Positions 50,504 through 59,344 of a DNA stretch of 64,000 bases are shown piece by piece; within the stretch, counting starts at the first letter, position 1; the number at the start of each line of letters is the position of its first letter. The position numbers were made by a program, and so were the translations under genes. Source of the stretch: Bacteroidetes bacterium UBA1941 (lineage in GTDB: Bacteria; Bacteroidota; Bacteroidia; Chitinophagales; LD1); the NCBI GenBank assembly GCA_002336805.1, contig DDEZ01000010.1:1-64000 (forward strand). The letters run 5' to 3'. The notes below the pieces were generated by a model, which saw nothing but the letters and a program-made list of their open reading frames with translations, searched no databases and had not been told where the DNA came from.

Positions 50504-51126
50504 TGAGCCGATCCCACTACATCACCCGCTATGTGCACATCGATGGGCAGTCTATATATGTAGATGGCGGACTGCTCTATAGAGGAGACCACATGGGCAC
50601 TGATTTTCTGAACGAGGCTTACAAGGGGATTGGCCTCGATTATCCTAAGTTTTATAAAATGGACCCGCTGAGCAGGCTGGCGATCCTGGCCACTGAGGCG
50701 CTGCTGACCGGCAGGAAGCTGACTCAGGAATATAGCCCGGAGGATATAGCCATCATAGCGAGCTGTGCACACTCCAGCCTCGATACTGACCTGCGCTACC
50801 AGCAGTCCGTGGCTACCGCGCCGAGCCCATCGCTGTTTGTCTATACACTGCCGAATGTGATGATCGGGGAGGTGTGTATCCGGCAGGGCATCAAGGGGGA
50901 GAACACTTGCTTTGTGTCCGAAAGTTTTGACCCACCGTTTCAAGCGGACTATGTAAACGGGCTGCTGGGAGAAGGTAGGGCAGAAGTGTGTATTTCAGGC
51001 CGGGCAGACTATCTGCGCGGGGAGATGAATGCTTTTTTTATGCTGGTAGAGAAAAATCCTGCATCTTTGGGAGAACACAACTCACAAACCACCAAACAAC
51101 TATACGACAGGCAATGGAAGAACTAA
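50503..51126 (+). CDS. Ketoacyl-synthase-like protein (Ketoacyl-synt_2 type), truncated
   Basis: From ATG 50503 (MSRSHYIT) the 207-residue protein has the Ketoacyl-synt_2 features DPLSRLAILATEALL and SLFVYTLPNVMIGEVCIRQGIKGENTCF seen in beta-ketoacyl-synthase-like subunits of aryl-polyene and flexirubin-type clusters. It is far shorter than a real synthase (about 400 residues) and no active-site Cys or His pair is present. It may be a structural or substrate-presenting partner. Start and stop overlap both neighbours by one base (TAATG each), hence tight translational coupling to lptF/G and the ACP. Confidence 0.7.
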   Translation: MSRSHYITRYVHIDGQSIYVDGGLLYRGDHMGTDFLNEAYKGIGLDYPKFYKMDPLSRLAILATEALLTGRKLTQEYSPEDIAIIASCAHSSLDTDLRYQQSVATAPSPSLFVYTLPNVMIGEVCIRQGIKGENTCFVSESFDPPFQADYVNGLLGEGRAEVCISGRADYLRGEMNAFFMLVEKNPASLGEHNSQTTKQLYDRQWKN

Positions 51127-51371
51127 TGCAGACACTCAAAGGGCAAATAGTAGAACAGCTCAACCTGCAACATATCAAACCCGAGGACATAGGCGATGAC
51201 CAGTCACTATTTGTAGAAGGTCTGGGTCTCGACTCTATAGACGCACTGGAACTGATCGTATTGCTGCAGCAGAAATACGGTATCAAACTGGCCAATCCGT
51301 CTGAAGGTCCTACGGTATTCAAGACGGTGCGTAGCATAGCGGAGTATATCACGGCGCATAAGGCGGCTTAA
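51126..51371 (+). CDS. Acyl carrier protein
   Basis: The 81-residue protein starting at ATG 51126 has the phosphopantetheine site Ser37 in GLGLDSIDALE. Its form (SLFVEGLGLDSIDALELIVLLQQKYGIK) is like dedicated carrier proteins of aryl-polyene/flexirubin-type gene clusters and not the housekeeping AcpP. Upstream Met at 51114 (four residues earlier) is an alternative; I prefer 51126 because of the TAATG junction and a GGAAGAA ribosome-binding-like stretch. The ACP presumably carries the growing chain for the synthase at 51390. Confidence 0.88.
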   Translation: MQTLKGQIVEQLNLQHIKPEDIGDDQSLFVEGLGLDSIDALELIVLLQQKYGIKLANPSEGPTVFKTVRSIAEYITAHKAA

Positions 51372-51389
51372 ATCATTACCTTTAATTTA

Positions 51390-52583
51390 TTGAAGTCTAC
51401 TATCTACATAGCGGGCATAGGCATCATCTCTGCCATAGGAGATAATGCAGTACAAACTCTGGCGCGCCTGACCGCATCAGAGTCTGGCGTCAGTGATATG
51501 GAGATACTGCCGTCTGCCTATGCCGGTGCACTGCCCGTAGCGGAGGTGAAATATACAAATACCCAACTGGCTGCTATCAGCGGCCTGGAACCATGGCAGA
51601 CGCGCACTGCGCAGCTGAGTATGATCGCTGCAAGGGAAGCCAAAGACAACAGCAAGATAGATTTCATGAAATGGCGCTGCGGCTTCATCTCTGCCAATAC
51701 TGTAGGGGGTATGGACCGCACGGAGGACTTTATGAAGGACTTTCTGGCAGATGCGAGCAAGGGTGACCTGCACGATGTGATCAATCACGATAGTGGCGAT
51801 GCCACAGAGATCGTGGCGCAGAAACTCGGCTGCACAGACTATATCACCACTATCAGTACCGCCTGCTCCTCATCGGCTAATGCAATGATGTATGGCGCGC
51901 GGCTGATACAGAATGATGTGGCGGATATCATCATAGCCGGTGGTACAGATGCGTTGTCACGTTTTACACTGAATGGTTTTAAATCTCTGATGATACTGGA
52001 TGAAAATCCATGCATGCCCTTTGATGAAAACCGCAAGGGGCTCAATCTGGGCGAAGGCGCGGGCTATGTAGTACTGGTATCACAGCGGGTACTGGATAGC
52101 GAGGGCGCCACAGCATTGGCTGTACTCAGCGGCTATGCCAATGCTAATGATGCCTACCATCAGACTGCATCCAGTCCCGAGGGCAATGGTAACTATGCGG
52201 CTATGAAAGGGGCGCTGGAGATGGCCGGATTGCAGCCCGCGGATATAGACTATATCAACCTGCACGGAACGGGTACACCTAATAACGACGTCTCTGAGGG
52301 CACGGCTATCCGTAGAGTCTTTGGCGATCAGCCACCTGTGATGAGCTCGACCAAGGCCTATACAGGACACACGCTGGGCGCCAGTGCAGGGATAGAAGCT
52401 GTGATCAGTATCATGGCCCTGCAGCATGGAATAGTATTCCCCAATCTACGCCATCAGACCCAGATGAAGGAGCTGCCTTTTGCTCCGCAGACCACTATGC
52501 TCACTAAGCCACTTCGTCACGTGCTATCTAATTCTTTCGGCTTTGGTGGCAATTGTTCTTCAGTGATCTTCTCAAAAAACTAA
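51390..52583 (+). CDS. Catalytically intact beta-ketoacyl-ACP synthase
   Basis: The 397-residue FabF-like condensing enzyme begins at TTG 51390. Its Cys-His-His triad is complete: Cys159 in ISTACSSS, His292 in NLHGTGTP and His327 in TGHTLGAS. It is the only intact condensing enzyme in the cassette and is next to the ACP, its likely partner. It also lacks any fused KR, DH or ER modules. The substrate chain is unknown; family members of this branch work in aryl polyenes, resorcinols and related lipids as well as in normal fatty-acid elongation. Confidence 0.88.
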   Translation: MKSTIYIAGIGIISAIGDNAVQTLARLTASESGVSDMEILPSAYAGALPVAEVKYTNTQLAAISGLEPWQTRTAQLSMIAAREAKDNSKIDFMKWRCGFISANTVGGMDRTEDFMKDFLADASKGDLHDVINHDSGDATEIVAQKLGCTDYITTISTACSSSANAMMYGARLIQNDVADIIIAGGTDALSRFTLNGFKSLMILDENPCMPFDENRKGLNLGEGAGYVVLVSQRVLDSEGATALAVLSGYANANDAYHQTASSPEGNGNYAAMKGALEMAGLQPADIDYINLHGTGTPNNDVSEGTAIRRVFGDQPPVMSSTKAYTGHTLGASAGIEAVISIMALQHGIVFPNLRHQTQMKELPFAPQTTMLTKPLRHVLSNSFGFGGNCSSVIFSKN

Positions 52584-52584
52584 C

Positions 52585-54081
52585 ATGCCATCTGCGCGTA
52601 TCAGGGAGATAGGCACGTATGTCACCTCTCCCCGCGTGATGCGGTATGTCGCTATTGGCATGATACTACTGGGGGCTATCCTGCGCCTGGTAGTCTACCT
52701 GCAAAACCGAAATCTATTTATAGATGAGGCCAATGTGGCCCGGAATATATATGAACGGGATCTGGCGGGGCTGACGCAGCCACTCAGCTATGAGCAGTAT
52801 GCACCACCAGTTTTCCTCTGGGTGGTGAAGGACTGTGCGCTCTGCTGGGGGTATGCTGAGTATGTGCTAAAACTGTATCCGCTGCTGTGCGGTATGCTCA
52901 GTCTCTGGCTGCTGTACAGGGTACTGGCCCTGATGGAGGTGAGGCGTGCAGGCTGGTATCCTATGGTCCTGTTCGCTACGGGAGCTATCTACCTCCGCTA
53001 TGCTACTGAGCTGAAGCAATACTCCTCAGATGTGATGGTGGCACTGGCGCTGGTATGGCTGGCGCTCATTACCGATATTCTCACTTTGCGGCCAGTCCGC
53101 TTTGTAGTGTTATGGATATTGTGCGGTTCGCTTGCGGTGTGGAGCGCTATGCCCTCAGTTTTTGTCCTCGCAGCAGTGGGAGTCTATTATTCCGCCTGTC
53201 TGCTACATGGGCGCAGCTGGGAGCGCTGGTGGCTGCTGGCACTGCCGTCGCTGCTCTGGCTCTTACAGTTCGGAGCTTATTACTTTGCCATCCTGCAGCC
53301 TCAGGCAGACTCGGCCTACCTGCAAAACTTTCACAAGGATTCCTTCCTCTACCTACTGCCCCGTAGCGGTGCAGAGTGGCTGCACAATGGTGATGCGATG
53401 ATACAGGTGCTGAGTGTGACGGCAGGCCACTGGACACTATCAGTGATCTTTCACATACTATGTGTAGCAGTAGCTGGCACTGCCGCCATTAGGTACAGGG
53501 ACCAAAAGATGCTACTGCTGATAGTGCCTGTGATGCTGTTATTTTTCGCCGCGGGGCTACGTCAGTTCTCACTGCAGCCGAGGGTCATATTATTTGTGAT
53601 GCCGTTGCTGCTGGTGTGGATAGGAGTGGGGCTGGACAGGCTGCTATCTATACGAGGGGTGCGGATGGTCATGCTTCCTATCGCGGCTATATGCGTGGCC
53701 AACTATGCTCACATCAGTTATCTCTGGCGGCCTCTATTGGTCACAGAGGTGACCGACTGCCTCCCATATGTGCAGCGGCAAAAACAAGCTGGAGCAGAAT
53801 TGTATATAGATGGATCTGCAGTGCCTGCATATACCTACTACACTGAGATACATCCGGGCAAGATGAAATGGTCAGCGATCAAGGGCGGTACCTGCCTGCC
53901 GTATATGGCAGATATGGACAGTATATGTGCCCGGATGGGGGAGCGGGCCATGGTGCTCTATAGCTACCAGAGTGCTGATGTGATGGCTGCTGAGGCAGCT
54001 GCTATAGACAGGCATATGGTCCGGCAGGATGTGTATAAAGGAAGATCGGTGAGCCAGGTATTGCTGCTTAGAAAAAGATAG
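52585..54081 (+). CDS. ArnT/GT39-like integral membrane glycosyltransferase
   Basis: The 498-residue polytopic protein has about 11 membrane segments and the GT-C opening loop (LFIDEANVARNIYERD, residues 46-61, where the acidic residues line the active site) that marks ArnT/PMT/GT83-type transferases. The long C-terminal soluble part (about 385-498) faces the periplasm. Such enzymes move a sugar from polyprenyl phosphate to a lipid or protein. It starts 1 bp after the synthase stop, so a role in modifying the product of this cassette is plausible. Confidence 0.75.
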   Translation: MPSARIREIGTYVTSPRVMRYVAIGMILLGAILRLVVYLQNRNLFIDEANVARNIYERDLAGLTQPLSYEQYAPPVFLWVVKDCALCWGYAEYVLKLYPLLCGMLSLWLLYRVLALMEVRRAGWYPMVLFATGAIYLRYATELKQYSSDVMVALALVWLALITDILTLRPVRFVVLWILCGSLAVWSAMPSVFVLAAVGVYYSACLLHGRSWERWWLLALPSLLWLLQFGAYYFAILQPQADSAYLQNFHKDSFLYLLPRSGAEWLHNGDAMIQVLSVTAGHWTLSVIFHILCVAVAGTAAIRYRDQKMLLLIVPVMLLFFAAGLRQFSLQPRVILFVMPLLLVWIGVGLDRLLSIRGVRMVMLPIAAICVANYAHISYLWRPLLVTEVTDCLPYVQRQKQAGAELYIDGSAVPAYTYYTEIHPGKMKWSAIKGGTCLPYMADMDSICARMGERAMVLYSYQSADVMAAEAAAIDRHMVRQDVYKGRSVSQVLLLRKR

Positions 54082-54091
54082 ATTTGACACG

Positions 54092-55150
54092 ATGAAAGCA
54101 CTTTTCATAAATGGCACGGGCTGTATATCTCCTCAACCTACCTTTGAGGCAGGATTCCCATTTGAGGCAAAGGACTATAACGGCTCCAGACTGACCTGCA
54201 TCGAGCCTGACTATAGTCCGTATATTGATCCCAAGCTATCCCGGCGTATGGGCAGGCTGCTGAAATACGGGACTGCTGCTGGGCTGCAGGCACTGCGTGA
54301 TGCGGGAGTAGCAGTGCCGGATGCGATCTCTACAGGTACAGGCTTTGGCCTGCTGGATGACTCGGGCAAGTTTCTCAAGAATGTGATAGAAGCAGCGGAG
54401 GGGGTAGTGAGTCCGACGGCCTTTATCCAGTCTACGCACAATACTGTCAGCTCTAACATAGCCCTGGCTGTAGGCTGCCACGCGCACAACAATACTTTTG
54501 CCCATAAGGGTTTCTCCTTTGAAAGTGCATTGACGGACGCCCAGATGCTGGCCGGTGAAAATGAATCGCTACGCAATATACTGGTCGGTGCCTATGATGA
54601 GGTGACGGACTACAGCTACCAGATCATGGCGCGGCTCGGGCTGATACGCACTGGTGAAGGATCTAGCCTGGACCTGCTAAAGAATGCTGCTAAGGGCACC
54701 ATAGCAGGAGAGGGGGCCGCGTTTTTCGTACTATCTCCAGACCGGACGGATAAAACCTATGCCCTCTATCGTGGCAATAGGCTGATCTATAAACCAGCAT
54801 CCCACGGAGCACTGTCTGGGGCGATTGAAAGTTTCCTCACAGAGCATGGCATATCTGTGCCCGAAGTAGCACTACTATCCGGGCTGTGTGGCGACCCGGG
54901 TAGAGATGCCCTGCTGAAGGGCATCAATGCCGGACTGGCCGATGGTACTACTGTTATGACTTACAAGCACTTGTGTGGAGAGTATATGACGTCTACTGCC
55001 TTTGCTACGTGGTCTGCTGCCAGGATGCTGCAGAGTGGGGCGATACCTGAGGCCATGCTCTACAGCGGCTCACCGGTCCGCCCCCGGCATATTCTCATAT
55101 GTAATTCATACAAGAATGATTACGCCCTGATACTCTTGTCAGTGGCCTGA
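54092..55150 (+). CDS. Non-catalytic ketosynthase-like protein, chain-length-factor type
   Basis: The 352-residue thiolase-fold protein resembles beta-ketoacyl synthases from MKALFINGTGCISPQ onward, but where an active Cys would lie the sequence reads NNTFAHKGFSFESAL, and the two catalytic His motifs are replaced (LLSGLCGD, YKHLCGEYMTS). Length (352) is also about 50 residues short. This is the pattern of a chain length factor, the non-catalytic partner of a synthase (KS-beta). With the intact synthase at 51390 it would form a KS/CLF heterodimer. It ends the cassette. Confidence 0.72.
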   Translation: MKALFINGTGCISPQPTFEAGFPFEAKDYNGSRLTCIEPDYSPYIDPKLSRRMGRLLKYGTAAGLQALRDAGVAVPDAISTGTGFGLLDDSGKFLKNVIEAAEGVVSPTAFIQSTHNTVSSNIALAVGCHAHNNTFAHKGFSFESALTDAQMLAGENESLRNILVGAYDEVTDYSYQIMARLGLIRTGEGSSLDLLKNAAKGTIAGEGAAFFVLSPDRTDKTYALYRGNRLIYKPASHGALSGAIESFLTEHGISVPEVALLSGLCGDPGRDALLKGINAGLADGTTVMTYKHLCGEYMTSTAFATWSAARMLQSGAIPEAMLYSGSPVRPRHILICNSYKNDYALILLSVA

Positions 55151-55264
55151 GGTCTACCTAAAATCTGCTAAACGCTACAATTTGCTTCTCTGATGGTACG
55201 TTTTTAGTACTATGAGCATCAAGGGTTTGTTTTCAAAATTGGACAGCAAACGATTTGTTAACTT

Positions 55265-55293
55265 TTTGGCATTTTTTGCGTAAATAAATTTTG
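55265..55293 (+). promoter_or_regulatory. Candidate promoter of hpf
   Basis: TTTG (55265-55268) followed after 16 bp by TAAATTTTG (55285-55293) resembles the Bacteroidota promoter although the spacer is short. The 203-bp gap 55151-55353 otherwise holds nothing recognised. Confidence 0.35.
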
Positions 55294-55353
55294 AAAGTCA
55301 AGCTCGTTTAGTAGCTTCAATCATCAATTTTTCATCATTAAAATCGAGCAATT

Positions 55354-55653
55354 ATGAACATTGTCATTCATCCGGTGCGGTTTGACGCATCCACCCAGCT
55401 CATTTCTTTTATCAATAAAAAGCTCCAGAAACTGGAAACGTTCTTTGACCGCATCGTAGAAGCGGAGGTTTACCTCAAAATGGATACGAAGCAAAACATC
55501 AAGGATAAGACGGTAGAGATAAAGCTGCATGTCCCGGGCAAGACGATATTCGTGTGTGAAACGTCCAAGACCTTTGAAGAAAGTACGGATCTGGCCATAG
55601 ACACTATGTCCCGCCAGCTCAAGAAGCAAAAAGAAAAGGCCAGGGCAGTATAG
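55354..55653 (+). CDS. hpf: Ribosome hibernation-promoting factor, short form
   Basis: The 99-residue protein has the HPF/RaiA fold: MNIVIHPVRFDASTQL, KLQKLETFFDRI and the KTIFVCETSKTFEESTDLAIDTM segment with conserved aspartates; the basic tail (KKQKEKAR) binds rRNA. It is the short type without the C-terminal dimerisation domain. The gene ends 26 bp before a strong GC hairpin and just upstream of the tRNA/tuf operon, which suits a translation-linked locus. Confidence 0.9.
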   Translation: MNIVIHPVRFDASTQLISFINKKLQKLETFFDRIVEAEVYLKMDTKQNIKDKTVEIKLHVPGKTIFVCETSKTFEESTDLAIDTMSRQLKKQKEKARAV

Positions 55654-55679
55654 CCACAGGCTCTGATATCTCATAGATT

Positions 55680-55714
55680 CCGGCCCCGTATGCAGCAAGT
55701 GTATACGGGGCCGG
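55680..55714 (+). terminator. Strong GC hairpin after hpf
   Basis: Perfect 12-bp arms, CCGGCCCCGTAT (55680-55691) and ATACGGGGCCGG (55703-55714), 11-base loop. The T-run is weak (TCGTTTAT), so termination is probable but not certain. Confidence 0.6.
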
Positions 55715-55756
55715 TCGTTTATACACAAATTTTGTGGAGAAAATAGTGAGCGGTGT

Positions 55757-55787
55757 TTTGCAAAGTGAAAATATGTCGCTATAATTG
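55757..55787 (+). promoter_or_regulatory. Promoter of the tRNA-tuf operon
   Basis: TTTG (55757-55760), 19-bp spacer and TATAATTG (55780-55787) match the Bacteroidota consensus nearly exactly. The first tRNA starts 64 bp downstream. Confidence 0.75.
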
Positions 55788-55851
55788 CGTCCCGTTTACG
55801 AAAGGGGCGGGACATACGTTGTTTGACAGAATAGATGAGCGTTAGAAATAA

Positions 55852-55924
55852 GCCGAAGTAGCTCAGCTGGTAGAGCTACTGATTTGTAATCAGTAGGTCG
55901 GGGGTTCGATTCCCTCCTTCGGCT
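55852..55924 (+). tRNA. tRNA-Thr (TGT)
   Basis: A 73-nt cloverleaf: GCCGAAG/CTTCGGC acceptor, anticodon stem CTGAT/ATCAG with loop containing TGT, and T-arm GGGGGTTCGATTCCCTC. CCA not encoded. First of a four-tRNA run. Confidence 0.95.
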
Positions 55925-55946
55925 CTATATGCCCCGAGTGGCGAAC

Positions 55947-56029
55947 GGGTAGGTAGTCAAGTGGCCAACGACAACAGACTGTAAATCTGTCCTCTTACGA
56001 GTTCGGTGGTTCGAATCCACCCCTGCCCA
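55947..56029 (+). tRNA. tRNA-Tyr (GTA)
   Basis: An 83-nt class II tRNA with long variable arm (CCTCTTACGAGTTCGGTGGTTCG region), acceptor GGGTAGG/CCTGCCC and anticodon loop CTGTAAA (GTA). CCA not encoded. Confidence 0.93.
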
Positions 56030-56063
56030 CACTTTTAATAATCTTCCGCTCATCGCTTAGTAT

Positions 56064-56139
56064 GCGGGAGTAGCTCAGCTGGTAGAGCGACAGCCTTCCA
56101 AGCTGTAGGTCGCGGGTTCGAACCTCGTCTCCCGCTCCA
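56064..56139 (+). tRNA. tRNA-Gly (TCC) with encoded CCA
   Basis: The cloverleaf spans 56064-56136 (GCGGGAG/CTCCCGC, anticodon loop CTTCCAA) and is directly followed by CCA at 56137-56139, so the 3' end is probably encoded in this gene. Confidence 0.93.
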
Positions 56140-56184
56140 GTAGCAACGGAGACACAGAGATAATCTGTGCCGATAGTGCGAAAA

Positions 56185-56259
<75 letters not shown>

Positions 56260-56347
56260 GTTTTTAATAATAGTGGAGTAAGATATACGGAGCTGGAATT
56301 TTATTAAAACATAAAGAATTTAAAACAACAATTAAAAAACAATAACA

Positions 56348-57544
56348 ATGGCTAAAGAGAAATTTATCAAAGACAAGCCGCACGTAAACATTGGTACCAT
56401 AGGTCACGTTGACCACGGTAAGACTACCCTTACTGCAGCGATCACTACAGTACTGTCTAAGAAGGGCCTCGCAGAGGTGCGTGACTACTCTTCGATAGAT
56501 AACGCTCCTGAGGAAAAAGAACGTGGTATCACGATCAATACAGCTCACGTAGAGTACCAGACGACTAACCGTCACTATGCTCACGTGGATTGCCCGGGCC
56601 ACGCCGATTATATCAAGAACATGGTAACTGGTGCTGCCCAGATGGACGGTGCTATCGTGGTAGTAGCTGCGACTGACGGTCCTATGCCTCAGACTCGCGA
56701 GCACATCCTGCTCTGCCGTCAGGTAGGCGTGCCTAAGCTGGTAGTATTCATGAATAAAGTAGACCTGGTAGAAGATCCTGAGTTCCTCGAGCTCGGCGAA
56801 ATGGAGATCCGTGACCTCCTGACCTTCTACGGTTTCGAAGGTGATAAGACTCCTGTGATCCAGGGCTCAGCTCTCGGTGGCCTGAATGGCGAAGAGAAGT
56901 GGGTAAAGAAGATCGAAGAGCTGATGGAAGCTGTAGATACTTTCATCCCGGTTCCTCCGCGCGCTGTAGACCAGCCGTTCCTCATGCCAGTAGAAGACGT
57001 GTTCTCTATCACTGGTCGTGGTACAGTAGCTACAGGTCGTATCGAGCGTGGTGTGATCAACTCTAACGATCCGGTAGAAATCATCGGTCTGCAGAAGGAA
57101 GGTGAGAAGGCTCTCACATCTACTGTGACAGGTGTGGAAATGTTCCGCAAGATCCTCGATCGCGGCGAAGCTGGTGACAACGTAGGTCTCCTCCTCCGTG
57201 GTATAGAAAAAGAGCAGATCAAGCGTGGTATGGTTGTTTGCAAGCCAGGCTCTGTAAATCCTCACTCTGAGTTCAAGTGCGAAGTATACGTACTGAGCAA
57301 GGACGAAGGTGGCCGTCACACTCCATTCTTCAACGAGTATCGCCCTCAGTTCTACTTCCGTACTACGGACGTGACTGGTACTATCACTCTGCCAGCAGGC
57401 ACTGAGATGGTAATGCCTGGTGACAACGTAACACTGGATGTGAAGCTGATCTACCCTATCGCAATGGAGAAAGGTCTCCGCTTTGCGATCCGTGAAGGTG
57501 GCCGTACCGTAGGTGCTGGTCAGGTGACTGAAGTGACTAAGTAA
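56348..57544 (+). CDS. tuf: Translation elongation factor Tu
   Basis: The 398-residue EF-Tu is of normal length, with GTPase motifs GHVDHGKT at 19-26, DCPGH, NKVD and SAL. Codon use is strongly optimised for high expression, unlike the neighbours. Gene order Thr-Tyr-Gly-Thr-tuf is that of the tufB operon of E. coli. After tuf comes a terminator and an unrelated gene; tRNA-Trp, secE, nusG and the ribosomal protein/rpoB genes often found next are absent here. Confidence 0.97.
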   Translation: MAKEKFIKDKPHVNIGTIGHVDHGKTTLTAAITTVLSKKGLAEVRDYSSIDNAPEEKERGITINTAHVEYQTTNRHYAHVDCPGHADYIKNMVTGAAQMDGAIVVVAATDGPMPQTREHILLCRQVGVPKLVVFMNKVDLVEDPEFLELGEMEIRDLLTFYGFEGDKTPVIQGSALGGLNGEEKWVKKIEELMEAVDTFIPVPPRAVDQPFLMPVEDVFSITGRGTVATGRIERGVINSNDPVEIIGLQKEGEKALTSTVTGVEMFRKILDRGEAGDNVGLLLRGIEKEQIKRGMVVCKPGSVNPHSEFKCEVYVLSKDEGGRHTPFFNEYRPQFYFRTTDVTGTITLPAGTEMVMPGDNVTLDVKLIYPIAMEKGLRFAIREGGRTVGAGQVTEVTK

Positions 57545-57567
57545 TCACAAAGATCAACATAAGAATG

Positions 57568-57594
57568 AAAGGCGAACTTCGGTTCGCCTTTTGT
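57568..57594 (+). terminator. Terminator of tuf
   Basis: AAAGGCGAAC (57568-57577), UUCG-type loop, GTTCGCCTTT (57582-57591), then TGTTTTTTA. Confidence 0.85.
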
Positions 57595-57626
57595 TTTTTA
57601 GCCCTCGCCCGTATCCATAGGTCCAT

Positions 57627-57657
57627 AAAAAAGCCTGAGAGATGCTCAGGCTTTTTT
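57627..57657. terminator. Bidirectional terminator between tuf and lipoprotein gene
   Basis: AAAAAAGCCTGAG (57627-57639) and CTCAGGCTTTTTT (57645-57657) are perfect arms. On the minus strand it lies 22 bp after the lipoprotein gene. Confidence 0.85.
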
Positions 57658-57678
57658 ATTGCGGACCGATCTGTGGGA

Positions 57679-58131
57679 TCAATGCCGGGGTATATCGTTG
57701 AAGTATCCGTACTGGATATCCATGGTCTTGCTATGATCGGCCATGTCCCTGCCGGTAAAGGTGAAAGTGCCGGTCATAGTATGCAGTGAGTCATTATAGT
57801 ATTTAGTGATATTGACCGAGCCGCTCACTGACTGCCAGGTCGTGACCCCATCCAGGAAATAGGCCGTATTGTAAGTAGTATCCAGAGATACAGTGCCGAT
57901 AGTGTCGGTATGAGGCATCACCACCCTGACCACCGTACTGCCGCCTATCTGGCCATATATAGTGGTCCCCAGGCTGCGCTGGTAGTAGGCGGTATCCGTC
58001 ACGTATTCCTTATTGCCCGCCGCAAAACGCAGGCCCGGAAAACCTGGTTGGTCAAGGTTGCTTTTTTTGCAGGATATAGCCAGTGCAGAGATGATACCTA
58101 CAGAGGCAAAGAGCAGAAAGGTTTTCTTCAT
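57679..58131 (-). CDS. Small lipoprotein, unknown
   Basis: From ATG 58131 (MKKTFLLFASVGIISALAISC) the product has 150 residues with a clear lipobox (LAISC, Cys21). The mature part is beta-rich (TIGTVSLDTTYNTAYFLDG, VSGSVNITKYYNDSLHTMTGTFTFTGRD), much like small DUF-type calycin-like or lipocalin-like lipoproteins in Bacteroidota. The family's function is unknown. The start at 58179 would lengthen the signal peptide unnaturally. Confidence 0.7.
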   Translation of the reverse strand: MKKTFLLFASVGIISALAISCKKSNLDQPGFPGLRFAAGNKEYVTDTAYYQRSLGTTIYGQIGGSTVVRVVMPHTDTIGTVSLDTTYNTAYFLDGVTTWQSVSGSVNITKYYNDSLHTMTGTFTFTGRDMADHSKTMDIQYGYFNDIPRH

Positions 58132-58281
58132 GGATGTGTGAGATTTACTGTTTGTGACGTAAAGATGCACTATTAGCATAAGATGAAAACTCCTTTAACT
58201 AATTTTTGAGGTGAAAGGATCACGTCTTTCGGTCGAATGTATTTCTGTGTCCTAACATTTAACACTATCATTGATGCCGCA

Positions 58282-58731
58282 ATGGACTCCTACACACTCC
58301 CCATACAGATCCGCTGGTCAGACATAGACGCCAATAATCATATGCGCCATTCGGCATTTTATGACTACGGTGCGTGGATGCGTATTATGTTTCTGGCTGC
58401 TCAGGGCATAGATATGAGGTGGATGAAGGACAATCAAAATGGTCCTGTACTTTTCCGTGAGGAGGCTATCTTTAAGCGTGAGATACGCTTTGAGGATCAG
58501 GTCACCATCAATGTAGAGATACTGAAGGCGACAAAAGATTTCTCCCGGTGGTCGCTGCGCCATCATTTTGTAAAGGCTGACGGCATCCTGGCAGCCATCA
58601 TCAATGTAGATGGAGCATGGTTTAGCACGGCTGAGCGCCGCCTCATCGTGCCTGATGAGACGCTGGTCGAGGCGTTTGAGGCATTCCCCAGGTCAGCAGA
58701 GTTTGAATGGATAGAAAAGACAAAGAAGTAA
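58282..58731 (+). CDS. Hotdog-fold acyl-CoA thioesterase (4HBT)
   Basis: From ATG 58282 (MDSYTLPIQIRWSDIDANNHMRHS) the protein has 149 residues. The WSDIDANNHMRHSAFYDYGAW motif is typical of the 4-hydroxybenzoyl-CoA thioesterase (YbgC/FadM) family, with the catalytic Asp in the SDID segment. The substrate may be acyl-CoA or acyl-ACP. It begins a plus-strand run with the DinB-like gene 3 bp downstream. Confidence 0.85.
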   Translation: MDSYTLPIQIRWSDIDANNHMRHSAFYDYGAWMRIMFLAAQGIDMRWMKDNQNGPVLFREEAIFKREIRFEDQVTINVEILKATKDFSRWSLRHHFVKADGILAAIINVDGAWFSTAERRLIVPDETLVEAFEAFPRSAEFEWIEKTKK

Positions 58732-58734
58732 AGT

Positions 58735-59268
58735 ATGACACATGCCAAACTAAATAGCAGAATAGATGCGCTGGAGCAGAAGCGCACAGCCATGTTTGAC
58801 AAACTGGCCGGCTATGACCATGCAGCGCTGAATAAAAAGCCGTCTGCCGAGGCCTGGTCTGCTATACAGACACTGGAGCATATGATGGCCGTAGAGATGG
58901 CCGCCATATCTTATGTCAAGAAGAAATCACTCGATAGGTCTGCAGCGCGCAAGACGGGTGTAAAGGAGTGGTTTCGCTCGCTGATGCTGGACAACTACCT
59001 GCGCAGCCCTAAGAAATTTCCTGCGCCATCGTCTGTAGTGCCTGTACTGACCCAGGCCTCGCTCCATGATGTGCAGAAGCAGTGGAACAGCGCCCGTACT
59101 GACATGCGTGAGACCATAGCCGGCATGCCTGAAGAGCTCCTGGAGCACGGCTGGTTCAAACATCCTGCTGTAGGTATGCTAAACTTCAAGCAGATGCTGA
59201 CCTTTATGGAGGCACATTATGACCGTCACGAAAACCAGGTCTGGCGGACACTGCGTGCGGTGGCCTAG
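58735..59268 (+). CDS. DinB superfamily protein
   Basis: The 177-residue protein shows the four-helix DinB bundle with metal-binding His in LEHMMAVE (about residue 43) and HYDRHENQ (about 161-168), the usual three-His set. Functions in this family include thiol transfer or metal-dependent reactions, but most members, as here, are uncharacterised. Preceded by 3 bp from the thioesterase stop, so co-transcribed. Confidence 0.78.
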   Translation: MTHAKLNSRIDALEQKRTAMFDKLAGYDHAALNKKPSAEAWSAIQTLEHMMAVEMAAISYVKKKSLDRSAARKTGVKEWFRSLMLDNYLRSPKKFPAPSSVVPVLTQASLHDVQKQWNSARTDMRETIAGMPEELLEHGWFKHPAVGMLNFKQMLTFMEAHYDRHENQVWRTLRAVA

Positions 59269-59344
59269 GCTGCACCTGCAGCGGTGGAGAACTTAATCCT
59301 CTCGTTTTTTACGCCTTGTGCAAGATTACCGTACTTTACCCTCT

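Noticed and set aside
49427..55150. Calling the cassette a full aryl-polyene or flexirubin cluster
   Set aside because: The ketoreductase, dehydratase, ligase and tailoring genes of those clusters are absent in this window.
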